DNA from: Ferrimicrobium sp.
GTDB taxonomy: Bacteria; Actinomycetota; Acidimicrobiia; Acidimicrobiales; Acidimicrobiaceae
Direction of reading: 5' to 3'
DNA length: 64,000 nt
Assembly: GCA_022690815.1 (NCBI GenBank)
Contig: JALCZJ010000002.1
Location: forward strand, 62,001 to 126,000
The position numbers and the translations under genes are program-made. Every line of letters starts with the position of its first letter. The stretch's first letter is position 1. Below are positions 16,730-24,859 of this stretch, piece after piece. The notes below the pieces were generated by a model. The model was not told the DNA's origin. It did no database searches and was given only the letters and a program-made list of their open reading frames with translations.

Positions 16730-18151
16730 ATGGCTAAGGATGTAACAACCACGTCGGGTTCGACGCGGCTGCGTCAGAACTCACTGACCACGGCGGACAT
16801 CCTCGGGGTGTCCCTCGCCGACACAGCACCGGCGATGAGCTTCTTCTTCTCGTTTGCTGCCATTGCTGCTGCCGCTGGGATCGCGAGCCCACTCGCGATC
16901 ATCGTTGCGGCTGTTGCGGTGCTGCTCAAGCTCAATAGCTTGACCGAATTTACCAAGGTGTCGCCGAGCTCGGGCTCATACATCTCATATATTGGTAAGG
17001 CGTTTGGCGCTATCCCCGGCGTGATGACGGCCTGGGCACTATCGGTTGGCTACATCATTGCGGTCGGCTACGTGATGGCCATCATGGGGGGTTGGACGTC
17101 GCTGATCCTCTCCAAGTACGCCCACATCTCGGTTCCATGGGAGCCGATCACGATCGTCTTTGTGGCCTTCGTGAGTTTCCTCGTATACCGGGGCGTCAAG
17201 GTGAGTGCTCGTTGGGCAACGGTTGCCTTTATCTTTGAGATCCTCCTGATCTTCGTGAGCATGATCGCCATCGTCGTGACGAACTCATCGCACCTCAACT
17301 TCGCGAGCTTTGAGCCAAGCTTGATCAGCCGTGGTATCTCCGGAATGGGCTTGGCCTTCCCGCTAGCGATCTTTCTCTTTATCGGCGTGGGCAACCCGGG
17401 AGCGATGGTGGAGGAGACCCGCAATGCACGTCGCTCGGTGCCGAGAGCGATCTACATCGCCACGATTACCGTGGCTATTGTCTACCTTCTGATGGCGTGG
17501 ACAACGTCGATCGCCTTCCACAACCACGCTGGTACCATTTCCAACCTGTCGGCACCCTTTGTTACAGCGGCCGACAAGGCTCTTGGCCCGGTGTCGATTC
17601 TGGTCTATCTGGCCGGTCTCACGAGTACGTTCTCGTCGTTGATCGGAGCGACGACCGCGCAGACGAGAATCATCTTTAGCGCCGGGCGAGAGAAGCTGCT
17701 CCCAAGCGTTTTGGGCAAGCTGAGTGATCGCTATGGGACCCCGATCATCTCGCTCATCGCCTATTCGCTCATCGCGCTCATCATCACGTTGCTCTGGGCG
17801 AGTCATGGCAATCCACTCGATATCGCTGGAGACATCGCCACGTTAGGGACAATTCCGATCATCCTGGTCTACCTTGCGCTCAATCTTGCCTTGCCTGTGT
17901 ACTTTCTTCGAGAGCATCGCGCACAGTTCTCGGTCCTGCGACATCTGATCATCCCAATTCTTGGCGTGGCCGCCCTCGTACTACCGTTATGGGGGTTGAT
18001 CAAGCCGGGGCAACCCTATCCCTTTGATATCTTCCCCTGGATCATCCTCGGTCTCTTGGTCGTCAGCTTCGTTTTTGCGGTGATCCGCAGCCGACAGATC
18101 CCAGACCTTGGTTCCAAGATTGGGAGTGTGCTTGCGGATGACTTTGAGTAA
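16730..18151 (+). CDS. APC-superfamily amino-acid permease
   Basis: A 473-residue protein with about twelve predicted membrane helices. The first helix region (ADILGVSLADTAPAMSFFFS) matches the substrate-binding unwound helix of the amino acid-polyamine-organocation superfamily. ATG 16730 is chosen over an upstream frame opening at 16613 because a GGGGG ribosome site precedes it and the extra 39 residues are unlike the family. Substrate unknown. It is divergent from glnII, so nitrogen-source uptake is a reasonable inference. Confidence 0.88.
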   Translation: MAKDVTTTSGSTRLRQNSLTTADILGVSLADTAPAMSFFFSFAAIAAAAGIASPLAIIVAAVAVLLKLNSLTEFTKVSPSSGSYISYIGKAFGAIPGVMTAWALSVGYIIAVGYVMAIMGGWTSLILSKYAHISVPWEPITIVFVAFVSFLVYRGVKVSARWATVAFIFEILLIFVSMIAIVVTNSSHLNFASFEPSLISRGISGMGLAFPLAIFLFIGVGNPGAMVEETRNARRSVPRAIYIATITVAIVYLLMAWTTSIAFHNHAGTISNLSAPFVTAADKALGPVSILVYLAGLTSTFSSLIGATTAQTRIIFSAGREKLLPSVLGKLSDRYGTPIISLIAYSLIALIITLLWASHGNPLDIAGDIATLGTIPIILVYLALNLALPVYFLREHRAQFSVLRHLIIPILGVAALVLPLWGLIKPGQPYPFDIFPWIILGLLVVSFVFAVIRSRQIPDLGSKIGSVLADDFE

Positions 18152-18533
18152 CGTCGGCTAGCGCTCTTGGTTGGCAGCTACCAACACCTGGAGCGAGGTT
18201 GTCGCCACCAGAGCGGTTGTTGGACCGGTCAAGTTCGCCAACTGTGCGCTTGATTCGGGCATGACACACTCCGATGTGTGCATCACTGGCCGTGTCATTT
18301 GGTTGACAGGGTGATATGTCGGCAATCGCCGGACGAGCCCGGGCGTGATTCCGCTGCGATGCGCATTGACGTCGGTGGTGACCATTGACGTCGGTGGTGA
18401 CCATGGCCACGTCGTGTCCTGGCGATCGGACTCTGCGGTAGATCGGTACTCCTCCTGTGCTAAGGACCCTGGTTGATGCACCTGATGGCTGTTGTGGCAT
18501 CGATGGTGATAGCGTCAATGGTGGAGGTAGTTG
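18152..18533. other. Intergenic region with tandem repeat
   Basis: About 380 bp between the permease and the MftD-like gene. No convincing gene. A weak hairpin (CACACTCCGATGTGTG, about 18265-18280) could terminate the permease transcript. It also contains a 19-bp duplication and the GGAGG ribosome site (about 18523-18527) of the next gene. Confidence 0.5.
18364..18401. repeat. 19-bp tandem duplication
   Basis: CATTGACGTCGGTGGTGAC is present twice in direct tandem (18364-18382 and 18383-18401). No role is evident. Confidence 0.85.
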
Positions 18534-19727
18534 ATGTCGAGTACACGAACATGGTTCGAGTCAGTCGCGGAGGCCGAGCGTCGTGCACGCCGGGCACTCC
18601 CACCGTCAGTATTTGAAGCGATTCGGGCGGGTTCAGAGGCAGGAGTGACCGCCTCTGAGAATGTTCAGGCATTTTCCCAGCTCAAGCTCCTCCCCTCGGT
18701 TGCGGGCCAACACTCGGAGCGGACGCTTGGGACGAGCATCATGGGGATTCCAGTGAGCTTGCCGGTCTTGCTGTCGCCGACCGGAGTGCAGGCGGTTCAC
18801 CCAGAAGGAGAGGTGGCCATCGGTCGTGCGGCGCGAGAGGCGGACACGCTCATGGGCGTGGCTGCCTTCGCATCGGTCCCGATTGAGGCGGTCGCCGCGG
18901 TCACGCCGAAGTTTCTGTTCCAGACCTATTGGTCTGGCCCGCGGTTGCTGATCGAGCACCGGCTTGACCGAGCCAAAGCTGCCGGAGCCCTGGGTCTTAT
19001 TGTCACGCTAGATTGGTGCTTTGACTTCCGTCGAGACTGGGGCAGTCCTTGGATCCCGCGACGCATGAATGCTGAGGCCATCGCTCGCTACTTGCCCGAG
19101 CTGATGAGACGCCCGAGGTACGTAAGGCGGTATTTGCAGGCAGGTGGCCCCCCTGATCTCGGAGTTCCGAACATGGCTGACCAACGCGGAGAGGCTCCAG
19201 GCTTCTTCGACGCCTTCGAGGAGTGGATGCGCACACCCCCTCCAACCTGGGATGACTTGGCGTGGCTCCGAAGTCGATGGGATGGTCCGTTCATGGTCAA
19301 GGGTGTCACTCGGGTGAGTGATGCGCTCAAAGCCCGAGATATTGGGGCGACGGCGATCTCGGTGTCAAACCATGGCGGCAACAACCTAGATTCCACACCA
19401 GCGACGATTCGCTGTTTGCCAGCGATCGCCGAAGCGGTTGGTAGAGACGTAGAAGTCCTCCTTGACGGCGGTGTCCGTCGTGGCTCTGACGTGGTGAAGG
19501 CCTTGGCACTTGGTGCGCGAGCGGTAATGATCGGACGCCCCTACCTTTGGGGCCTCGCTGCGGCGGGCGCGCTTGGCGTGACCAATGTGATCGAGATTCT
19601 TCGGGGAGGAATCTCCGAAACGCTCTACGCACTCCAGAAGGCATCCGTCACTGATTTGGGGCCAACGGATGTCCTTGTGCCGGATGGTTTTGTTGTTGAC
19701 CAAGACGTGGGCGACGGCGGCCGATGA
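18534..19727 (+). CDS. MftD-like FMN-dependent alpha-hydroxy-acid oxidase
   Basis: A 397-residue flavoprotein of the lactate oxidase/glycolate oxidase fold. Several segments match MftD, the enzyme of mycofactocin maturation: WFESVAEAERRARRALP, SPTGVQAVHPEGEVA, LDWCFDFRRDWGSPWIP and AISVSNHGGNNLDSTPATIR (catalytic-base His280). The FMN phosphate-binding segment is VLLDGGVRRGSDVVKALALG. ATG 18534 has GGAGG six bases upstream. In mycofactocin loci mftD sits with mftA-B-C-E-F, none of which is nearby. It could therefore be an orphan MftD paralogue acting on another substrate. Family assignment is firm; the pathway is not. Confidence 0.85.
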   Translation: MSSTRTWFESVAEAERRARRALPPSVFEAIRAGSEAGVTASENVQAFSQLKLLPSVAGQHSERTLGTSIMGIPVSLPVLLSPTGVQAVHPEGEVAIGRAAREADTLMGVAAFASVPIEAVAAVTPKFLFQTYWSGPRLLIEHRLDRAKAAGALGLIVTLDWCFDFRRDWGSPWIPRRMNAEAIARYLPELMRRPRYVRRYLQAGGPPDLGVPNMADQRGEAPGFFDAFEEWMRTPPPTWDDLAWLRSRWDGPFMVKGVTRVSDALKARDIGATAISVSNHGGNNLDSTPATIRCLPAIAEAVGRDVEVLLDGGVRRGSDVVKALALGARAVMIGRPYLWGLAAAGALGVTNVIEILRGGISETLYALQKASVTDLGPTDVLVPDGFVVDQDVGDGGR

Positions 19728-19763
19728 CGGTGGGGATCGCCATCACTGCGGACCCAGCAGTAG

Positions 19764-20675
19764 CTAATCAGGCGCCATCGAGATGGGGTCCTCTGGTGGT
19801 GTGGCGAGTGCCGGTCTTCGCTGGACGAGCCAGGCACCGATCAAAATGAGGATCGCCCCAAGCGCTTCGTACCAGATGAGGTGCTCACCGAGTACCACCG
19901 CCCCGGCCAGGGTGGAGAAAATGGGCATGACGAGTGGCGTGAGCGATGCACCGAGTGCGCCGGCTCGGTGAATCAAGGAATAATTCAGTATGTAGGCGAC
20001 GCCGGTACCGAATGCCCCGAGGAGGACAACTGCGATCACCGACCGGATGTTGATGGCATGTCGAGGGTGTGCAAGAACGGCCCAGATGATGAGCGCCTCA
20101 ATTGCGGCCATCGCTAGCTGTCCGCCAGCCAATCCAAGCCGACTAGTTTCGTCAATCACCATCGTCTTACGGATGTAGACATAGCCAACCCCGTAGAAGA
20201 TGGCGGCGAGCAGACAAGCGGCGCTGCCGACGAGCGATCCAGTCGCGATGTTGCCCCCAACGCCGAGGACCGCAATGACGCCAACGAACCCAACCATGAG
20301 CCCAAAAATTCGACGGGCAGAGGAGCGCTCGACTCCGGCCACAATCGCGACTGGGAACGTAACCAGTGGAGTCATGGCATTGAGTAGGCCGGCCAAGATG
20401 GCGCTGATATGGGTCTCGCCATATCCGAACAGCACGTAGGGGATCGTGTTCGATATCGCCGCGGCGACGGCAAGATGTCCCCAGACGCGTATCCCCCGAG
20501 GGAAGGCGAGATGTTTGATCCCAACGATCGTGAGGATGACCGCCGATCCGAGGAGGGTGCGGATGAGGGCGATCTCGATGGGAGAGAAGCTTTCGACGCC
20601 AACCTTGATGAAGATAAACGAGCAACCCCAAATGAGCGAGAGCACCAGGAGTGTTATCCCAGCCCTGCCGTTCAC
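19764..20675 (-). CDS. EamA/DMT-family transporter
   Basis: A 303-residue protein with ten predicted membrane helices arranged as two five-helix repeats, as in drug/metabolite (EamA) exporters. The first helix (LLVLSLIWGCSFIFIKVG) and the end of the second half (VVLGEHLIWYEALGAILILIG) are typical. The substrate is probably an amino acid or metabolite but cannot be read. The tail of about 20 residues is polar. It converges with the MftD-like gene, 36 bp away. Confidence 0.88.
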   Translation of the reverse strand: MNGRAGITLLVLSLIWGCSFIFIKVGVESFSPIEIALIRTLLGSAVILTIVGIKHLAFPRGIRVWGHLAVAAAISNTIPYVLFGYGETHISAILAGLLNAMTPLVTFPVAIVAGVERSSARRIFGLMVGFVGVIAVLGVGGNIATGSLVGSAACLLAAIFYGVGYVYIRKTMVIDETSRLGLAGGQLAMAAIEALIIWAVLAHPRHAINIRSVIAVVLLGAFGTGVAYILNYSLIHRAGALGASLTPLVMPIFSTLAGAVVLGEHLIWYEALGAILILIGAWLVQRRPALATPPEDPISMAPD

Positions 20676-20840
20676 TGGGCAACCCGCACGGTGTTGTCAA
20701 CCTACTTTCTTGGACCAAAACGCATGGTCAGCATAGTGTCTAGCAGCGTACAAGCCTCGATCACGTGACCCGAGTATGTCGGCGTGGCAGGCTTTGTCGC
20801 CGGGATCGGCATGTAGCCACGGTGTGGATTGGACCCATCA

Positions 20841-20878
20841 ACACACTAATCCCCCTCGAGGGAGGGGGATTAGTGTGT
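20841..20878 (-). terminator. Strong hairpin after DoxX-like gene
   Basis: A perfect 16-bp stem (ACACACTAATCCCCCT / AGGGGGATTAGTGTGT) with a six-base loop, 26 bp past the stop of the DoxX-like gene. No U-run follows, but the stem is the most stable seen in the window. It probably ends the DoxX-like transcript. Confidence 0.8.
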
Positions 20879-20903
20879 GCCTAGGGATGGGGTCTTGGTT
20901 ACA

Positions 20904-21536
20904 TCAGGTGTTGCTCGGGGTACCTGATTCGCTCGTTGTGTTGTTGTGAGTTCGCTGCCATGGGGTTCCAATCCGAGGGAGCAGGTAACGGTCGAGTCCG
21001 AGCCATCCAGCATTCCTCCAGGCCAGTACCAGGAGGATGCCGAGGATGATAAAGACCGGGTTCGTGCTGATGGCACCGGAGAAGACGTAGGTGAAGTTTA
21101 ACGCCAATCCAAAGAAGGCAGCGATGGCGGTAAAGGCTCCAAGGACAAGGGCGATCCCGATGATGAACTCGGCAAGGGCATCCACCCTGGCAACCAGGAG
21201 ATAATGAGGGAGTACCCCATGGCGAAGGATGGCTACCCACCAGCCATAGGAGACCTGGGCATGGGGTCCCTTGGACTCAGCGATGGCACCAAGGGCAAAC
21301 CCCTTGACCCCAAGGCCAGTCTTCCAAAAGCCCGCCGACTCACCTCCCCAGAGTTTGGAGGCGCCTGCGTTGATCCACTCATAGCCTAACCAGAGCCTCA
21401 CGATCAGCCAGATCCACGAGGCCGCCTTGGAGGCAAAGACATAGCGAGCAACCCGTGGCTCTTCGATGTTGGTAACATCGATGTTCTCGTGGGTATCTAC
21501 CGATTCGAGATGACGTCGACTCTTAAGATTTGTCAT
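20904..21536 (-). CDS. DoxX/DoxD-family membrane protein
   Basis: A 210-residue protein with a polar N-terminal tail of about 35 residues and four predicted helices. The first helix ends WLGYEWINAGASKLWG, a pattern found in DoxX/DoxD proteins, which include the small subunit of thiosulfate:quinone oxidoreductase. A region around residue 90-100 (SYGWWVAILRHGVLPHYLLV) and ARVDALAEFIIGIALVLG also fit. ATG 21536 is chosen: AAAGGA lies six bases upstream, and the open frame beyond it (to 21659) is not protein-like. Thiosulfate oxidation is possible given the nearby SQR genes, but DoxX proteins have other roles too. Confidence 0.75.
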   Translation of the reverse strand: MTNLKSRRHLESVDTHENIDVTNIEEPRVARYVFASKAASWIWLIVRLWLGYEWINAGASKLWGGESAGFWKTGLGVKGFALGAIAESKGPHAQVSYGWWVAILRHGVLPHYLLVARVDALAEFIIGIALVLGAFTAIAAFFGLALNFTYVFSGAISTNPVFIILGILLVLAWRNAGWLGLDRYLLPRIGTPWQRTHNNTTSESGTPSNT

Positions 21537-21670
21537 GATCATTCCTTTCCCATCAGATGCTTGCAATAAGGCACGTACACCCAGGCATTCATAATGCCTG
21601 GAGCAAGCGCTCATTGGAGAGCTACCTTTTGATCTAGGAAGACGAAGGCGATCGACCAAGTGGCAAAGGG

Positions 21671-21766
21671 AGGGAACACGGAGGGACCAAGGGCCCGGGG
21701 AGGGAACACGGAGGGACCAAGGGCCCGGGGAGGGAACACGGAGGGACCAAGGGCCCGGGGAGGGAA
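21671..21766. repeat. Triple 30-bp tandem repeat
   Basis: Three perfect copies of a 30-bp GC-rich unit beginning AGGGAACACGGAGGGACCAA and ending GGGCCCGGGG (21671-21700, 21701-21730, 21731-21760), plus the first six bases of a fourth. There are no spacers between copies. The array lies immediately beyond the 3' end of the minus-strand tRNA-Ser gene. Each copy contains the palindrome GGGCCC. Confidence 0.95.
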
Positions 21767-21776
21767 TTAGGAGTTG

Positions 21777-21868
21777 TGGCGGAGAGGGAGGGATTTGAAC
21801 CCTCGGACCCGCATTACCAGGTCAACTCATTAGCAGTGAGTCCCATTCGGCCTCTCTGGCACCTCTCC
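21777..21868 (-). tRNA. tRNA-Ser(GCU)
   Basis: Read on the minus strand, the 7-bp acceptor GGAGAGG / CCTCTCC is followed by discriminator G and an encoded CCA end. The anticodon stem CTCA/TGAG carries loop CTGCTAA (anticodon GCU, serine AGC/AGU). There is a long variable arm as expected for tRNA-Ser, and the T loop is GGTTCAAATCC. Length 92 including CCA. Confidence 0.95.
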
Positions 21869-22070
21869 GTAACCCACCATTGTACAGCGACGATGACAAG
21901 GTCCATGATCAGTTGGACGAATTTCGTCGCGCTTCCTCGGTTCCTCTCATCGCCATCACCCTTGGCACACCAAGAGCGCGCCTTCGGGTGCTGGGCCAAC
22001 CCTCGACGCCGACAGCCAGCCTCGGCCACCGGTAAACCCACACGATATCGGATTCACTAGCATGTAAAGG

Positions 22071-22982
22071 ATGCTGATCACCGTGCCCCAACGTTTCGCG
22101 CAACTTGTAGATCGCTTCCCTCAACTGCCGATTGCGGTGCAAGAGCCTGGGCAGGCATTCGACGAGCGTGTCGCTGAGACAACCTTCTATGTGCCTGGCT
22201 ACATGTCAGGGCCAGTTGGCGTGGCACACCTTGGTGCCATGCCCCGCCTTGAGGTAGTTCAGATCTTGAGTGCGGGCGTCGATGCCGTGCGGGCGGCGAT
22301 TCCCCCTGGAGTCACCCTCTGCAACGCCAAGGGCGTCCATGACGCCGCTACCGCTGAGATCGCCGTGACGCTCACGCTGGCATCGCTCCGTGGACTTGGA
22401 GCCTTCCGGGATCTCCAGCACGACGCAGTATGGGATAATCGCAGCTACGCATCACTCGCTGACCGCACGGTCCTACTGATCGGTTACGGCTCCATCGGCA
22501 CGGCAATTGAGCAGCGGCTCAACGGCTTCGAGGCTGAGATCATTCGTGTCGCGCGGACTCCCAAGCTCAACCCAGCGGTTTTCGGATACGACGAACTCGA
22601 CGAGCTTGTCCCCAAGGCCGACGTCATCATCATGATCGTCCCGCTCACCAGCACCACGAGGGGCATGGTCAACCGACACTTTCTAAAGCTGATGCGTGAT
22701 GGAGCGCTGCTGGTCAACGTCGCGCGAGGACCCATCGTCGATACAGACGCGCTTATCGAAGCCCTCTCGACCGGGCGCATTTCGGCTGCGCTTGACGTGA
22801 CCGACCCCGAGCCATTACCACCCGACTCGTCGCTCTGGCATATGGACAATTGCCTCATCACTCCACATATCGGTGGCGACACTGACGCGTTCTATCGACG
22901 TGCACTTGAGCTTCTCACCCGCAACATCGAACGCTATAGCAAGGGCCTTGGGCTTTTGAACGTCATCACCGGCGAATACTGA
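22071..22982 (+). CDS. D-isomer-specific 2-hydroxyacid dehydrogenase
   Basis: A 303-residue NAD(P)-dependent dehydrogenase. It carries the nucleotide-binding motif LLIGYGSIGTAIE, the substrate Arg in NVARGPIVDTDALIEAL, the Glu in VTDPEPLP and the catalytic His in ITPHIGGDT. The N-terminal substrate domain is shorter than in classical formate or phosphoglycerate dehydrogenases. The substrate cannot be deduced. ATG 22071 follows AAAGG immediately, an unusually short spacing, so the transcript may be leaderless or another start may be used. It stands alone between the tRNA gene and SQR. Confidence 0.9.
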   Translation: MLITVPQRFAQLVDRFPQLPIAVQEPGQAFDERVAETTFYVPGYMSGPVGVAHLGAMPRLEVVQILSAGVDAVRAAIPPGVTLCNAKGVHDAATAEIAVTLTLASLRGLGAFRDLQHDAVWDNRSYASLADRTVLLIGYGSIGTAIEQRLNGFEAEIIRVARTPKLNPAVFGYDELDELVPKADVIIMIVPLTSTTRGMVNRHFLKLMRDGALLVNVARGPIVDTDALIEALSTGRISAALDVTDPEPLPPDSSLWHMDNCLITPHIGGDTDAFYRRALELLTRNIERYSKGLGLLNVITGEY

Positions 22983-23405
22983 ACCCACCGGAACCATGGC
23001 CAGACCCCGGGGCCACTGGCTACCCTTGGCCCACTTCATCGTTTGATTATGGATCCATAACCCAACGAATAGTCACCAGTGATCCAATCACTGAGACCAT
23101 TTGAGCCCGCGTGAGCGCTGCTCTTTGCATCCTATCGACTCCCCAGGGCCCATCATTGCCGCTATGACACCTCACATCATCGCAGCTCAGTTAGACAATT
23201 AAAGGGCTACAATACGTCATTCACGCCGTCACCCCTACTTGGCCACCGCTCATCACGGCCCCAAATCCACGCCCGGTAGCGGCCATCACCGGATCTAAAT
23301 CAATTGAGTTCATGAGTTAAAGGACTGAAGTCATCCGAAAAATGGGACTAAAGTCCTCTTTGTGGGCTCTACTCACACCTATGTGCCAAGAAAGGGGGGA
23401 TTACA
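22983..23405. promoter_or_regulatory. SQR upstream region with dyads
   Basis: About 420 bp with no convincing gene. It contains a perfect 14-bp palindrome TTATGGATCCATAA (23047-23060) and two related dyads close to the gene, GGACTGAAGTC (23322-23332) and GGACTAAAGTCC (23345-23356). The gene's ribosome site AAAGGGGGG ends about 7 bases before ATG 23406. The two GGACT-n2-AGTC elements, 23 bp apart, are plausible operator half-turn repeats. Confidence 0.4.
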
Positions 23406-24605
23406 ATGCCTGATGGACTTCATCATAAGGTTGTAATCATCGGAGGGGGGACTGCCGGTATCACGGTAGCCGCCCGACTACGCAATGCAGGGGAGGCCGA
23501 TGTAGCGATCATCGAACCTTCCGAAGATCACTATTATCAGCCGCTTTGGACTATCGTCGGTGCAGGCCTCGCCAAGGCGTCGGAGACCTTGCATTCAGAA
23601 GCCTCCGTCATGCCCAAGGGGGTCAAGTGGATCCGCGACGCCGCCACCGAGATCGACCCTGACACCCAAACCGTAACCACTGCAGCTGGAGTCGTCGTCA
23701 ACTACGACTATCTCGTCGTGTGTCCAGGCATTCAGCTGGACTATGAAAAGGTGCCCGGGCTCACCGAGACACTGGGCAAGAACGGGGTTTCGAGCAACTA
23801 CCGGATCGATCTCGCCCCCAAGACGTACGAGATGTTCAAGGACATGACCTCAGGCACCGCCGTTTTTACCATGCCGTCCGGACCTATCAAGTGTGCCGGA
23901 GCTCCCCAAAAGATCGCCTATCTAGCCAGCGATCACTGGCAAAAGCGAGGAGTACTCAACAATATTCACGTGATCCTTGTGCTCCCGACTCCTGGCATGT
24001 TCGGAGTCCCTGAGTTCTCCAAGGTCCTTGATGAGGTGGTCAAGAAGTACAACATTGACGTTCGCTTCCAAAGCGAGATGATCGAGATCGATGGGGACAA
24101 ACGCGAGGTCGTCATCAAGGACAACAAGGATGATACGACCTCCACGATCAAATTTGACTTCCTCCATGCAGTCCCGCCCCAAAGTGCTCCTGATTGGATC
24201 AAGCGCTCTCCGATCAGTGACAAGACACCGAATGGCTATGTCGAGGTGGGGAAGCACTCACATCAACATCCGACCTATTCCAACATCTTCGCCCTCGGGG
24301 ACGCCGGGAACACCCCGAACTCAAAAACCGGCGCAGCCATTCGCAAGCAAGCTCCAGTCGTGGTGGCCAACCTGCTCGCCCAGATGCGCGGACAGTCGCT
24401 ACCTGCCGAATACGACGGCTATGCATCATGTCCGTTGGTGACTGCCCATAATCGCATGCTTCTCGCTGAGTTCGACTACACCATGAAGCCTCATCCAACG
24501 ATCCCGATTATCAACACCCAAAAAGAACGTTATGACATGTGGCTTCTCAAGCGCTACGGACTCCCGTTCATGTACTGGAATCTGATGTTAAAGGGGCGGG
24601 CCTAG
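23406..24605 (+). CDS. sqr: Sulfide:quinone oxidoreductase (type II-like)
   Basis: A 399-residue FAD protein that oxidises sulfide and passes electrons to quinone at the membrane. The FAD-binding motif is VIIGGGTAGITVAARL (residues 10-25). The redox cysteines are Cys163 (GPIKCAGAPQK) and Cys342 (YASCPLVT), the pair expected in the mitochondrial-like SQR class. A third cysteine, Cys106, lies in VVCPGIQLDY. The FAD ribityl motif is NIFALGDAGN. The C-terminal helices (LLKRYGLPFMYWNLM) are the membrane-contact region. It has its own long upstream region and a hairpin after the stop. Confidence 0.9.
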   Translation: MPDGLHHKVVIIGGGTAGITVAARLRNAGEADVAIIEPSEDHYYQPLWTIVGAGLAKASETLHSEASVMPKGVKWIRDAATEIDPDTQTVTTAAGVVVNYDYLVVCPGIQLDYEKVPGLTETLGKNGVSSNYRIDLAPKTYEMFKDMTSGTAVFTMPSGPIKCAGAPQKIAYLASDHWQKRGVLNNIHVILVLPTPGMFGVPEFSKVLDEVVKKYNIDVRFQSEMIEIDGDKREVVIKDNKDDTTSTIKFDFLHAVPPQSAPDWIKRSPISDKTPNGYVEVGKHSHQHPTYSNIFALGDAGNTPNSKTGAAIRKQAPVVVANLLAQMRGQSLPAEYDGYASCPLVTAHNRMLLAEFDYTMKPHPTIPIINTQKERYDMWLLKRYGLPFMYWNLMLKGRA

Positions 24606-24610
24606 CAGAT

Positions 24611-24636
24611 GAACTGGTGGCGGATGCCGCCAGTTC
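24611..24636 (+). terminator. Hairpin after SQR
   Basis: GAACTGGTGGC (24611-24621) pairs with GCCGCCAGTTC (24626-24636) with one G-T pair and a four-base loop, five bases past the SQR stop. There is no T-run, as is common in high-GC Actinobacteria. Confidence 0.6.
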
Positions 24637-24859
24637 AGGACGCGTAGTGATCCAGCGCCAAGGCAGACAACGCCTCACGGCACCCGTGAGTCTCGATTCG
24701 AAGCCATCCGAGCAGTAGCTTAGGCGATGGACGCCCCGGGATGCGTTATCGTGAGTTCTACTGCTCCTTGGACCGCCCAGCTGGCCGAATTCAGCGTTCC
24801 AAGGATCCCCCCGTTTGTCGTGATGGTGCGTGACGGAGTCCACCGGCTACAAGCGCCGG

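Noticed and set aside
21671-21766. CRISPR array
   Set aside because: The 30-bp units are directly adjacent with no spacers, and no cas genes are present.
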